From assembly GCA_002476495.1 (NCBI GenBank), contig DLKL01000046.1, forward strand, positions 55,308 to 119,307: a DNA stretch of 64,000 bases. The letters are read 5' to 3'. The notes below the pieces were generated by a model, which was not told the origin of the DNA, made no database searches, and saw nothing but the letters and a program-made list of their open reading frames with translations. Positions 25,251 through 33,624 of the stretch are shown here, piece by piece (positions within the stretch are counted from its first letter, which is position 1; every line of letters begins with the position of its first letter). A program made the translations under genes and the position numbers. Source of the DNA: Lachnospiraceae bacterium UBA7589 (GTDB taxonomy: Bacteria; Bacillota; Clostridia; Lachnospirales; Lachnospiraceae).

Positions 25251-26240
25251 TTATTTCTTTTCACTTAAGTATTCTATATATTTTCCTGTTCCTATTGCAA
25301 CCGCTGTAAGAGGATCCTCTGCAGTTATGGTAGTAATTCCTGTATTCTCCTCTATAAGATCCTCAAGCCCATGAAGCAGGGAGCCCCCCCCTGTCAGTAC
25401 GATTCCCCTGTCAGCAATATCTGCTGCAAGCTCAGGAGGTGTCTTTTCCAATACGGAATGAACCGCATCAACTATCTGGGCCGTAACCTCCCTTAATGCT
25501 TCCTCTGTTTCATCAGAGGTAACCGTTACTGTCTTTGGCAATCCTGTAACAAGATTACGCCCCCGTATATCCATTGCAATATTTTCCGGTCTCTTGTAGC
25601 AGGTTCCGATGTTAATCTTAATCTCCTCTGCTGTTCTCTCGCCTATAAGAATATTATGCCTTTTCCTCATAAATCGCACAATAGCATCGTCAAAATCATC
25701 TCCGGCCACTTTAATTGATGTACTTACCACAGTACCTCCAAGAGAGATAACTGCTATATCCGAGGTTCCTCCACCAATATCAACTATCATATTACCACAT
25801 GGTCTTGATATGTCTATGCCTGCACCTATAGCTGCGGCAACCGGTTCCTCAATAATAAATACTTCCCTGGCTCCTGCCTGGTAAGTAGAGTCCTCAACTG
25901 CCTTTTTTTCAACCTCAGTAACTCCCGACGGAACACATACACTTATTCTCGGTCTTCTTCCGAAAAAGCTTTTTCCAACTGCTTTCTGGATGAAATATTT
26001 TAACATTTTCTCCGTAATTTCATAGCTGGATATAACTCCCTGCCTTAAAGGTCTTATGGCAACTATGTTTCCCGGAGTTCTGCCAAGCATAAGCCGTGCC
26101 TCCTCACCAATTGCCCTGATTTTATTTGTATCTCTATCATATGCCACAACAGTAGGCTCTTTTAAAACAACACCTTTTCCTTTAACGTAAACTAATATAC
26201 TGGCTGTTCCCAAGTCAATTCCTATATCCGAACTTGCCAT
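25251..26240 (-). CDS. MreB/Mbl-type bacterial actin
   Basis: A 329-residue actin homologue. Phosphate loop 1 is DIGIDLGTASILVYVKGKGV, loop 2 is MIVDIGGGTSDIAVISLGG, and the adenosine motif is GIVLTGGGSLLHGLEDLI. MreB proteins form membrane-associated filaments that guide lateral wall synthesis. Position before two flagellar rod genes is the same as B. subtilis mbl, so Mbl is a fair name, but MreB, Mbl and MreBH cannot be separated by eye. ATG 26240 has AAAGGAGT upstream. No mreC or mreD is adjacent. Confidence 0.93.
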   Translation of the reverse strand: MASSDIGIDLGTASILVYVKGKGVVLKEPTVVAYDRDTNKIRAIGEEARLMLGRTPGNIVAIRPLRQGVISSYEITEKMLKYFIQKAVGKSFFGRRPRISVCVPSGVTEVEKKAVEDSTYQAGAREVFIIEEPVAAAIGAGIDISRPCGNMIVDIGGGTSDIAVISLGGTVVSTSIKVAGDDFDDAIVRFMRKRHNILIGERTAEEIKINIGTCYKRPENIAMDIRGRNLVTGLPKTVTVTSDETEEALREVTAQIVDAVHSVLEKTPPELAADIADRGIVLTGGGSLLHGLEDLIEENTGITTITAEDPLTAVAIGTGKYIEYLSEKK

Positions 26241-26279
26241 AGTTACTCCTTTCCCACTAACATATATATCGTCATTTTA

Positions 26280-28070
26280 TTATAAATCCTTAGCTTTTCT
26301 TAAAATAATCAGAGACGCCGGTTCTCCGCTCAGCCATTCAATCTGTATCTCAGTAATATCCATAATATCATCAAGAAGCTTGATATAGCTCCTCCAGTTT
26401 ACCACCTTTTCTCTGGTAATAAACGGTTTTCGCATCCCTGTTATATTGTCAAAGCGGTCGTGAAGATCGGTAAGGATAGCCCTGCTGTCTCCACCGGTAA
26501 AATCATACCCAAGCATCTCGTTCATCTTTGAGTTAGAGAACAGAACCTCGCCTGAATATGTATCTCTTACAAATATACCCACATTGAAGTTATTATAGGT
26601 TCCGATAAGACTCTTGTTTACAGCCCGGATATTCTTATCTCCTTCGGCATTTTCCAGCATATTCTGTATCACAAGGGCGATGCTCTTGGTAAATCTCAAT
26701 TCATCCGGCGTCCATATTCTTGTGATTCTGGTTGCCGCAAAAAATATAGTGCCATAGAATTTGTTGTTAAGATACAGAGGAAATGCAACCACAGCCTTAA
26801 AATTAAATCTCATGATATTAAGCTTGTCATCCTGGGTCATTACAGAATTATCTACCACATACTGTCCTTCCCCTTCTTTTATATTATCCTCAATAATATA
26901 CATTCTTTCAGGAAGGCTCTTAAGGAAATCCTCTCCCGGAGTCTCCCCGGTGGCATCCCAGAAGCATCTCAGGTTATATTCTGCCTGTCCTCTTCTTGAC
27001 AATGTGTACACAAATGCTTTGTCAATGTTAAGATGGATTCCTGCCTCTCTTACTGTTTCCTCCACCGCCACATCAACATTGTCAATAAGTCTGGAATTAA
27101 TTTTGCTGAGAGCATTGTTGACTATATTCTGTCTTGCCAATTCTTCTCTTAGCTTGGTTCCGGCTCCCCTTGATTTTGCTATTTCATTCTGTACAATATA
27201 CTTCTGGGTAGCATAATCAGAAATCATCTGGGCAATCACCCAGTGATTTTCATACATTTTCCGAAGCTTATCTGTTTCTTCCTCTGTGTATGAGCCAAGA
27301 ATCCACAAGCCTATCATCTGGTCATTTACCTTGACAGGTGCAGCTGAAATTTTTCCAATTCCACCTTCCTCTCTGTCCAAAATTGTAGGAGCATCATTAT
27401 TCATAACAATCTGTTTAATATATTTGAAGTATTCCTTATATGATGGTTTTTCAAACAAATCATAAAAATCTCCCATATTTGTAGCGGGTCCCACAGGTGA
27501 TATTTTTATTCTGCACTCCATATCCACAAAGACAGAGTAAAGTCCTGACAGCTCCGAAAAGACCCTTATCGCCGTAGCTACTTTGTCTTTTTCAGGTAAA
27601 TCGGGATACAGGTCTTTTGTATCCTCTTTCTTTTCATTGTCAGTTTCTGTGGATACATTTGTATTTGCAAACGAATCCGAATTCTGTTCTTCCTCATCTG
27701 ATACCATTTTTACATAAAACTCAACCCTGATATTATTTCCGTCTATCTCCGATATGGAAATATCATTGGCAACATAATAAAGTTTTCCGTCATCACCAAC
27801 CATTCTGTATCTGTGGGCATAATCCCCCACCTTGTTTTTTGCGGCAGCAACAACCGTCTGGATAACCTTTTCCCTGTCTTCCGGAAAAATGTAATCCTCA
27901 GTTAATTTCATTCCCTTATTCAGCATTTCAACATTCATACCTAGCATAGACGCATTGGGCGAAATATATTCAAGCTTGCTCTTTTTATCTGCTATATTGC
28001 AGGTTTTAACTATAACCACACATCCGGCTTTTACAATTGCTTTCCGAAGATATTTATTTTCAAGAACCAT
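26280..28070 (-). CDS. Multi-domain PAS/GAF sensor without recognisable output
   Basis: A 596-residue soluble protein. Residues about 20-120 form a PAS-like fold (LEYISPNASMLGMNVEMLNK, RYRMVGDDGKLYYVANDISI). A linker of about 40 acidic residues follows, then a PocR/GAF-like sensor region (about 165-300, VFVDMECRIKISPVGPATNM). A GAF domain occupies about 320-480 (EETVREAGIHLNIDKAFVYT), and a second PAS-like region about 490-596. No GGDEF, EAL, HD-GYP, kinase or DNA-binding domain can be seen. It could signal through protein contact. It lies 39 bp before mbl and the flagellar rod genes, so co-transcription is possible, which hints at a link to morphology or motility. Function unknown. Confidence 0.75.
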   Translation of the reverse strand: MVLENKYLRKAIVKAGCVVIVKTCNIADKKSKLEYISPNASMLGMNVEMLNKGMKLTEDYIFPEDREKVIQTVVAAAKNKVGDYAHRYRMVGDDGKLYYVANDISISEIDGNNIRVEFYVKMVSDEEEQNSDSFANTNVSTETDNEKKEDTKDLYPDLPEKDKVATAIRVFSELSGLYSVFVDMECRIKISPVGPATNMGDFYDLFEKPSYKEYFKYIKQIVMNNDAPTILDREEGGIGKISAAPVKVNDQMIGLWILGSYTEEETDKLRKMYENHWVIAQMISDYATQKYIVQNEIAKSRGAGTKLREELARQNIVNNALSKINSRLIDNVDVAVEETVREAGIHLNIDKAFVYTLSRRGQAEYNLRCFWDATGETPGEDFLKSLPERMYIIEDNIKEGEGQYVVDNSVMTQDDKLNIMRFNFKAVVAFPLYLNNKFYGTIFFAATRITRIWTPDELRFTKSIALVIQNMLENAEGDKNIRAVNKSLIGTYNNFNVGIFVRDTYSGEVLFSNSKMNEMLGYDFTGGDSRAILTDLHDRFDNITGMRKPFITREKVVNWRSYIKLLDDIMDITEIQIEWLSGEPASLIILRKAKDL

Positions 28071-28099
28071 ATATATTCCCCCTTTGTATAATAAGTTAT

Positions 28100-28135
28100 G
28101 CCAGAGGTACGTCTATAATATCTTGCACCTCTGGC
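28100..28135 (-). repeat. Inverted repeat between the coiled-coil and PAS/GAF genes
   Basis: GCCAGAGGT (28100-28108) and its complement ACCTCTGGC (28127-28135) enclose an 18 bp loop. On the minus strand it lies 52 bp after the coiled-coil gene stop. It is either a weak terminator without a clear T-tract or an operator. Confidence 0.4.
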
Positions 28136-28186
28136 AAATATGAGTACATCTGCACATCCAAAACCTAAAGTTAATTGTATGTTTTG

Positions 28187-29002
28187 TTATTTTAATTCCG
28201 GAAATGCCTGGTCTGCTACAGATTTTGTCTCGTCGCAGGCCTTAACCACATTATCCACGCTGACCATAAGCTGGGCCATAAAATCGCTTACGCTCTCACA
28301 TTCCCTTTTAACAGCCATCCGGACATTATATGCCTCAATCCGTGCCTGATTGCGCATCTCCTCGCACTCTGACTGGGTTGTCTCGGTAAGCTGCTCGCAG
28401 GCAACTCTTGTTTCCTCCGTCTGGGTCTTGCAATTATAATCTGTATCTGCTATAAGAGCATCTGTCTCTTCCTTTGTCTTACGTTTTAATTCCTCACAGT
28501 CAGCATAAGTTGTTTCCCTCTGCTCCTGACATGCACTGCTGGTTTCTGCCGACAATCTGTCACAGGCTGCTACAGTCTCATCGGTAAGTCTTTGGCATTC
28601 AGCCTCAGTCCTTGCCTTCATATCGTTGCATTCATCTGTAGTCTGTCTTACAAGCAAATCAGCACTTTCCCGTGCTTCAAGAAGTGTCCTTGAAATGGAT
28701 TCATACCTGCTGGCTGACTCCTCTTCCTTGTATTTGTAAGATTCTAATTGCTGCTTAAGCTCTGTAACCTCAACCTGAAGCTCATCATTAACCTTCTTAA
28801 GGTTATCGATTGTGCCGGCTGACTCGTTGAGATTAACCTCTCTCATCGTGTGCAGATTCTTAACTGTCTCACTAAGCTTAAGTATATTAGCCTTCAAACT
28901 CTCTACTTCTTTTCCATGCTCTGCATTAAGTTCCTCTATATATGCCTCAACTGCCTTTTTATCGTAACCGCCAAATGATGCTGTCTTTAACTGTATATCC
29001 AT
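28187..29002 (-). CDS. DivIVA-like coiled-coil protein with a cysteine stripe
   Basis: A 271-residue protein. The N-terminus (IQLKTASFGGYDKKAVEAYI) resembles the membrane-binding end of DivIVA/GpsB proteins, and most of the rest is predicted coiled coil. From residue 125 to 235 a strict 11-residue repeat is visible: Cys at 125, 136, 147, 158, 169, 191, 202, 213 and 235, with Thr180 and Ala224 at the two missing positions. Each unit has the pattern C-x-x-L/M-x-x-x-T. Eleven residues are three helical turns, so the cysteines lie on one face. No catalytic domain. The function is unknown; a structural or redox-sensitive scaffold is conceivable. Start 29002 follows AAAGGGGC. Confidence 0.8.
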   Translation of the reverse strand: MDIQLKTASFGGYDKKAVEAYIEELNAEHGKEVESLKANILKLSETVKNLHTMREVNLNESAGTIDNLKKVNDELQVEVTELKQQLESYKYKEEESASRYESISRTLLEARESADLLVRQTTDECNDMKARTEAECQRLTDETVAACDRLSAETSSACQEQRETTYADCEELKRKTKEETDALIADTDYNCKTQTEETRVACEQLTETTQSECEEMRNQARIEAYNVRMAVKRECESVSDFMAQLMVSVDNVVKACDETKSVADQAFPELK

Positions 29003-29160
29003 TTTCGTACATTGCCCCTTTCAAATTTCTAATTGTATCTGAAATATTTAATCAAAAACAGTATAACACACCCTTTCATATTATGCACTTATTTTTTATA
29101 TGAAATCGACAAATTTTGTATCGCATTTCAGTAATAACTGTGTTACAATGAGCACTGTGA

Positions 29161-29182
29161 CCGGATAACCTTTGTTATCCGG
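29161..29182 (+). promoter_or_regulatory. Perfect hairpin before the lipoprotein ribosome binding site
   Basis: CCGGATAAC-CTTT-GTTATCCGG is a perfect 9 bp inverted repeat with a 4-base loop, ending directly before GGAAAGGA, the ribosome binding site. It may be an operator or an mRNA structure that limits or protects translation. Confidence 0.55.
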
Positions 29183-29200
29183 GGAAAGGAACTATATACA

Positions 29201-29911
29201 ATGAAAACATCTATAACAGCGAAACATTTTAAAAGATATCTCAGCGTAATCCTATGTCTGGCTATGGGATTTTCTCTCGCCGGATGCTCCGGCAAACAGG
29301 AAAAGCGATACAGCGACTACATCAAGAGCCTTATTGCCATAAACTATCTTGGTGCAAAGGATGATTACATAAAGGCCACAGGTGCAAACAAGGAGGATGC
29401 CCAAGCTCTCTATGATGATAATATGGAGCATCTGGCAGACAACATACTGGCCTACTACGGTGTCACAATTTCCGACGCTTCAGGAGCAAAGGAGGGCTTT
29501 GTTGCCCTTGCTAAGAATGTATACAGCAAGATAAATTATAAGGTTGACAAAGCAAAAAAACACGGAGACACCTACACAGTGGATGTTACCATATATCCAA
29601 TTAACCTGTTTAACCAGACAAAGGATGATGTCATTTCCTATGTAGACAGATTTAACAAGGGTATATCCCAAGGTGATTACAATGATTATACTCTGGAAGA
29701 ATACGAAACAGAATTTTCAGAAGGTCTTTTACAGATTCTCAATGAAGGCTGCAGCAATATGACTTACGGTGACCCGGTTGTGGTTACCGTTACCATCATC
29801 GAGGATGATAACCTATATTACATAAGTGATGAGGATTTTCTGGCAATTGATGCAGCCATGATCAGTACATCGGAAGTTCCTGAAAATGCCACCAACTCCG
29901 ATGCACCATAA
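29201..29911 (+). CDS. Lipoprotein of unknown function
   Basis: A 236-residue lipoprotein. The signal peptide is followed by the lipobox LAGC, with the lipidated cysteine near residue 29, then a charged mature part (KQEKRYSDYIKSLIAINYLG). The mature region is mixed helix and strand with a conserved-looking segment VTIYPINLFNQTKDDVISYV and a Thr/Ser-rich tail. Similar single lipoproteins are common in Lachnospiraceae; no enzymatic motif is present. It is a single-gene unit with a hairpin leader and a strong terminator behind it. It should sit on the outer face of the membrane. Confidence 0.82.
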   Translation: MKTSITAKHFKRYLSVILCLAMGFSLAGCSGKQEKRYSDYIKSLIAINYLGAKDDYIKATGANKEDAQALYDDNMEHLADNILAYYGVTISDASGAKEGFVALAKNVYSKINYKVDKAKKHGDTYTVDVTIYPINLFNQTKDDVISYVDRFNKGISQGDYNDYTLEEYETEFSEGLLQILNEGCSNMTYGDPVVVTVTIIEDDNLYYISDEDFLAIDAAMISTSEVPENATNSDAP

Positions 29912-29980
29912 TGCAGAAGACACCCCGGTTTGCATTTCACAACGTGACAAAAAGTGCCTCATATATATTCGAAAAAAGTA

Positions 29981-30013
29981 AATCCCGGACTTTGAAAAGT
30001 CCGGGATTTTTGT
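29981..30013 (+). terminator. Rho-independent terminator after the lipoprotein
   Basis: AATCCCGGACTT-TGAA-AAGTCCGGGATT is a perfect 12 bp stem, followed by TTTTTGT. The minus strand has an A/T run as well, so it may also stop transcripts coming from glmS. Confidence 0.9.
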
Positions 30014-30072
30014 AAAATCTATTATAACCAGACAATCAGCTCCACAAATCAAAGCAGAGTGATATAAAACCT

Positions 30073-31890
30073 CTACTCTACAGTTACTGATTTTGCCAGA
30101 TTTCTCGGTTTATCCACATCAAGGCCCTTTGCTTCAGATGTATAATATGCTATAAGCTGAAGAATCACTGCAACAGCAAATGCTGTAAACTCTCTGTCAA
30201 GCCTTGGTATTTTTATATGCTTATCACATATTGCAGGATCATCGACATTATCATCCATGCTGACAAGAACCACATAAGCGCCTCTTGCCTTTACCTCCCG
30301 TATATTGGAGATAACCTTTTCATATACATCCTCCTGGGTTGCCAGGGCAATCACAGGTACATTCTCAGATATAAGGGCTATTGTTCCGTGCTTAAGCTCT
30401 CCTGCAGCATATGCCTCTGCGTGAATATATGAAATTTCCTTAAGCTTAAGTGCAGCCTCAAGGCTCATGGTATAATCCAGACCTCTTCCGATGTAAAATG
30501 CATCCGGTGACATTTTTATGTGATTTGCAATTCTTTTTATATTATTGGCATTTTTCAATGTCTCTTCAATAATATTAGGTGTATTAAGAAGCTTTGTCAT
30601 AAACTTTCTTGCTGCGGCCTCGTCTATTATCTTCTTAACAAGTCCCATCTTACAGGTAATAAGGTACATCGCTGAAACCTGTACTGTATATGCTTTAGTA
30701 CTGGCAACGGCAATCTCCGGACCTGCATGGGTGTATAAAACGTAATCACTTTCCCTGGCTATTGTGGAACCCTTTACATTTACAATGGATATAACCTTAG
30801 AGCCCCTGGCTTTTGCCAGCTTAAGTGCCTCCAGGGTATCAATGGTCTCTCCGGACTGGGAAAGGACAATAGTAAGTGTCTCACTGTCGATAATGGGATT
30901 TTTGTATCTGAATTCTGATGCAATTTCCACTTGTACCGGAATACGCAGTTTTTCCTCTATAATATGCTTGCCTACCATTCCAGCATGCATGGCTGTTCCG
31001 CAGGCAACCACAGTAATCCTTTTACAATTTGCAAAAACCTCATCATCAATTCCGTCCTCGGTAAAATCAGGCAGTCCGTTGCTTACCCTCGGTGTAACCG
31101 TATTACGGATAGAATCCGGCTGCTCATATATTTCCTTAAGCATAAAGAAAGGATATCCTCCCTTCTGGGCACTTTTAATGTCCCAGTTCACGGTGAGCAT
31201 AGACGGTTCCACCTTCTCTCCCTTAAGAGTTTCAACCTCTATTCCGTCCCGTGTCATCGTAAGGATATGATATTCGGGAACAACAAAGTATTCTTTGGAA
31301 AATTCTACCAGTGCTGTAAGGTCTGATGCAATTATTGAGCCCTTTTCACAGGTAGTCGCCACCATAGGACTTACATTCCTTATAGCAAATATCTTCCCCG
31401 GGATATCCTGAAACATAATACACAGTGCAAAAGCTCCGGACAGTACTTTTACGCACTTTTTTATTGCACTGTACGGATCTGATTCATAAAATTTATCCAG
31501 TAATGCCGCAACCACCTCTGAATCAGTCTCGGATACAAGCTTATCCTGTAATCCATACTCAACAACGAGCTGTCTGTAATTTTCAATAATTCCGTTGTGG
31601 ATAAGAACCACCTTACCGCATCTGTGGGGATGGGCATTTACATCTGTAACTCCACCATGGGTTGCCCATCTCGTATGGCCTATTCCACAGGTTTCCGGAA
31701 ATTCCTGATTCATGCAAAGCTTTTTTAATTCCTCTACCTTTCCGGTTCTCTTTTTGACAATTATATCGTTTGTTTCTGAAAGAAGAGCAAAGCCTGCACT
31801 GTCATAGCCTCTGTACTCTAATCTTTCAAGTCCGTTTATTATAATATCCTTAGCAGGACAATAGCCGGTAAATCCTATTATTCCACACAT
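30073..31890 (-). CDS. glmS: Glutamine-fructose-6-phosphate aminotransferase (isomerising) GlmS
   Basis: A 605-residue enzyme that makes glucosamine-6-phosphate from fructose-6-phosphate and glutamine, the first step to UDP-GlcNAc and peptidoglycan. The N-terminal Ntn amidotransferase domain starts MCGIIGFTGY with the catalytic Cys exposed after Met removal, and has YRGYDSAGFALL and CGIGHTRWATHGGVTDVNAH. Two SIS domains follow (ITVVACGTAMHAGMVGKH, TIVLSQSGETIDTLEALKLA), and the C-terminus is DKPRNLAKSVTVE. Length and motifs are normal. Expression is expected to be controlled by the glmS ribozyme in the leader. Confidence 0.97.
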   Translation of the reverse strand: MCGIIGFTGYCPAKDIIINGLERLEYRGYDSAGFALLSETNDIIVKKRTGKVEELKKLCMNQEFPETCGIGHTRWATHGGVTDVNAHPHRCGKVVLIHNGIIENYRQLVVEYGLQDKLVSETDSEVVAALLDKFYESDPYSAIKKCVKVLSGAFALCIMFQDIPGKIFAIRNVSPMVATTCEKGSIIASDLTALVEFSKEYFVVPEYHILTMTRDGIEVETLKGEKVEPSMLTVNWDIKSAQKGGYPFFMLKEIYEQPDSIRNTVTPRVSNGLPDFTEDGIDDEVFANCKRITVVACGTAMHAGMVGKHIIEEKLRIPVQVEIASEFRYKNPIIDSETLTIVLSQSGETIDTLEALKLAKARGSKVISIVNVKGSTIARESDYVLYTHAGPEIAVASTKAYTVQVSAMYLITCKMGLVKKIIDEAAARKFMTKLLNTPNIIEETLKNANNIKRIANHIKMSPDAFYIGRGLDYTMSLEAALKLKEISYIHAEAYAAGELKHGTIALISENVPVIALATQEDVYEKVISNIREVKARGAYVVLVSMDDNVDDPAICDKHIKIPRLDREFTAFAVAVILQLIAYYTSEAKGLDVDKPRNLAKSVTVE

Positions 31891-31969
31891 TTTATATACC
31901 TCTTTTCATAATCTCAATGGCAAATGAAAATCATTAATCATTGTTTCCTTTGCTGATCATTTGAATTTG

Positions 31970-32160
31970 TTTTGAGATTGCTCTCATATTTCATCCTCAT
32001 GTATCGCAATCAGCCTTACGAAAGAGCATCCGCCGAATCCCTCGATAACTCTTTACCTCGTTAACCGGAGCTGGCATAAAAGTTCTTCATGTATATACGG
32101 ATGCTTATCTGCATATAACATTTATCGCTTTCCCAGTAAAATCCGGTGCATGGCGCTAAG
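31970..32160 (-). ncRNA. glmS ribozyme/riboswitch
   Basis: Read on the minus strand, the leader has the three conserved core parts of the glmS ribozyme in order: AGCGCC at 32157-32152 with the predicted cleavage site before the G at 32156, TTAACGAGG around 32067-32060, and the segment TTATCGAGGGATTCGGCGGA ending in TG at 32048-32027. A following GATTGC...GCAATC stem is present. Glucosamine-6-phosphate triggers self-cleavage in this family and destabilises glmS mRNA. Boundaries are approximate. A small hairpin (32158-32173) lies just before the cleavage site. Confidence 0.93.
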
Positions 32161-32206
32161 GTTTCTTAACCTTTCGAAATCCGTGTCCTCCACACAGACA
32201 TAGATT

Positions 32207-32235
32207 ATCATATCATATTAGTATAATTTATGCAA
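32207..32235 (-). promoter_or_regulatory. SigA-type promoter of glmS
   Basis: Minus strand TTGCAT (32235-32230), 17 bp spacer, TATGAT (32212-32207). It places the start of transcription near 32200, about 40 nt before the ribozyme cleavage site. Confidence 0.65.
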
Positions 32236-32277
32236 ACGCCACCAATATTTAGACTGCTGTGTGAAAAGTATTCACCT

Positions 32278-32314
32278 AAAAAAACCGGGAACCCATCTTA
32301 TAGGTATTCCCGGT
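32278..32314 (-). terminator. Rho-independent terminator after the ectB-like gene
   Basis: Minus strand ACCGGGAATACC...GGGTTCCCGGT followed by TTTTTTTAG, beginning 24 bp after the stop codon at 32338. Confidence 0.85.
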
Positions 32315-32337
32315 ATATCCTCTTTATTCATATATAA

Positions 32338-33588
32338 TCAGACTGTCTTAAGAGCTGCCTCAACAGCCTGCTTTACGATATCAAGTCCCTCCATCAGAAC
32401 CTCATCCTCAATTGTAAGAGGAGGCATAAGTTTAAGAACCGAATCCTTTCTTCCTGCAACCTCCATGATAATATGTCTGTCAAAGCCCTGATGAACAGCC
32501 TCCAATGCAAGCCTGTTATCAATTTTGGAAAGATCAATACCCCAGATAAAGCCCATTCCTCTCATAGAAATCCTGCTATCCAGCGGAAGTATCTTCTCCT
32601 CAATAAATTTTCTTATAATCTCGCCTTTTCTTTGAACCTCTTTATCCAGCTTGTATTTGTTAAAATACTTTATTCCTGCCGTACCACCGACAAAGGAGAG
32701 CTGATTGCCTCTAAAGGTTCCATTATGCTCTGCCGGGCGGAATATATCAAACTCAGGCTTAAGCAGAAGCAATGCCATAGGCATGCCAAAACCACTAATT
32801 GATTTTGAAAGAACAACCATGTCAGGCACAATGCCTGCTCTTTCAAAGGAAAAGAAATGTCCGGTTCTTCCGTTACCTACCTGTATATCATCCACAATCA
32901 TGAGAATTCCGTATTCATCACAAATGTTTCTTATTTCTCTAAGCCATTCCACACTTGCGACATTAATTCCACCCTCTGCCTGAATAGTCTCCAGAACTAT
33001 TGCAGCAGGCTTTTGTATACCTGAATGGTCATCTTCCAATATCCATCTGATATAGGATATGGAGTCCGGCCCCACCCCATCATACGGAACAAAGGTCACA
33101 TGCTCAAGTGGAACTCCGGCTCCCTCTCTGCTTGTCTTATCGGTGGTAAGGGCAAGGCTTCCCAGGGACATACCGTGAAAGGCCCCCGAAAATGCAATTA
33201 CCTCTGTTCTTTTTGTATTCTTACGAGCCAGCTTAAGAGCTGCCTCCACTGCGTTTGTACCTGTTGGCCCACAGCACATAATCTTATAGTCCAGACCTCG
33301 TGGTTCGAGGATTTCTTCTGTTATTGTCGTCAAAAATTCTTCCTTGGCTTCTGTATACATATCAAGGGCATTTATAATATTATCCTCAGACAGATAATCC
33401 AGAATTGCCTTTTTTATCTCAGGGTTATTATGTCCATAATTAATTGAACCTGCCACCGCAAGAAAATCGATGTATCTTTCGCCATCTACAGAAAAAATCT
33501 CAGCATTTTTTGCCTTTTTAAACTCTACCGGATATTTACGGCAATAGGATCTTACCTGAGACTCCTTCTTTTCAAAAATATCTAACAT
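32338..33588 (-). CDS. Diaminobutyrate-2-oxoglutarate aminotransferase family protein, EctB-like
   Basis: A 416-residue class III aminotransferase. The fold-type I motifs include GPTGTNAVEAALKLARKNTK, FSGAFHGMSLGSLALT, the PLP Asp in MIVDDIQVGNGRTG, and the Schiff-base lysine in VVLSKSISGFGMP. These opening and middle segments match EctB, which makes L-2,4-diaminobutyrate from aspartate semialdehyde and glutamate. No ectA, ectC or siderophore gene is nearby, so ectoine synthesis is not supported; a role in making diaminobutyrate or a related diamine is inferred. It starts 36 bp after metG and probably shares its transcript, then ends at a strong terminator. Confidence 0.88.
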   Translation of the reverse strand: MLDIFEKKESQVRSYCRKYPVEFKKAKNAEIFSVDGERYIDFLAVAGSINYGHNNPEIKKAILDYLSEDNIINALDMYTEAKEEFLTTITEEILEPRGLDYKIMCCGPTGTNAVEAALKLARKNTKRTEVIAFSGAFHGMSLGSLALTTDKTSREGAGVPLEHVTFVPYDGVGPDSISYIRWILEDDHSGIQKPAAIVLETIQAEGGINVASVEWLREIRNICDEYGILMIVDDIQVGNGRTGHFFSFERAGIVPDMVVLSKSISGFGMPMALLLLKPEFDIFRPAEHNGTFRGNQLSFVGGTAGIKYFNKYKLDKEVQRKGEIIRKFIEEKILPLDSRISMRGMGFIWGIDLSKIDNRLALEAVHQGFDRHIIMEVAGRKDSVLKLMPPLTIEDEVLMEGLDIVKQAVEAALKTV

Positions 33589-33624
33589 ATCTTTCTCCTT
33601 CCTGCCAACAGGAAAGTATTGAAT

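Noticed and set aside
28620..28990. Regular nucleotide periodicity suggestive of a CRISPR or tandem repeat.
   Set aside because: The period is 33 bp from the 11-residue protein repeat; codons differ between units, so it is a protein-level repeat.
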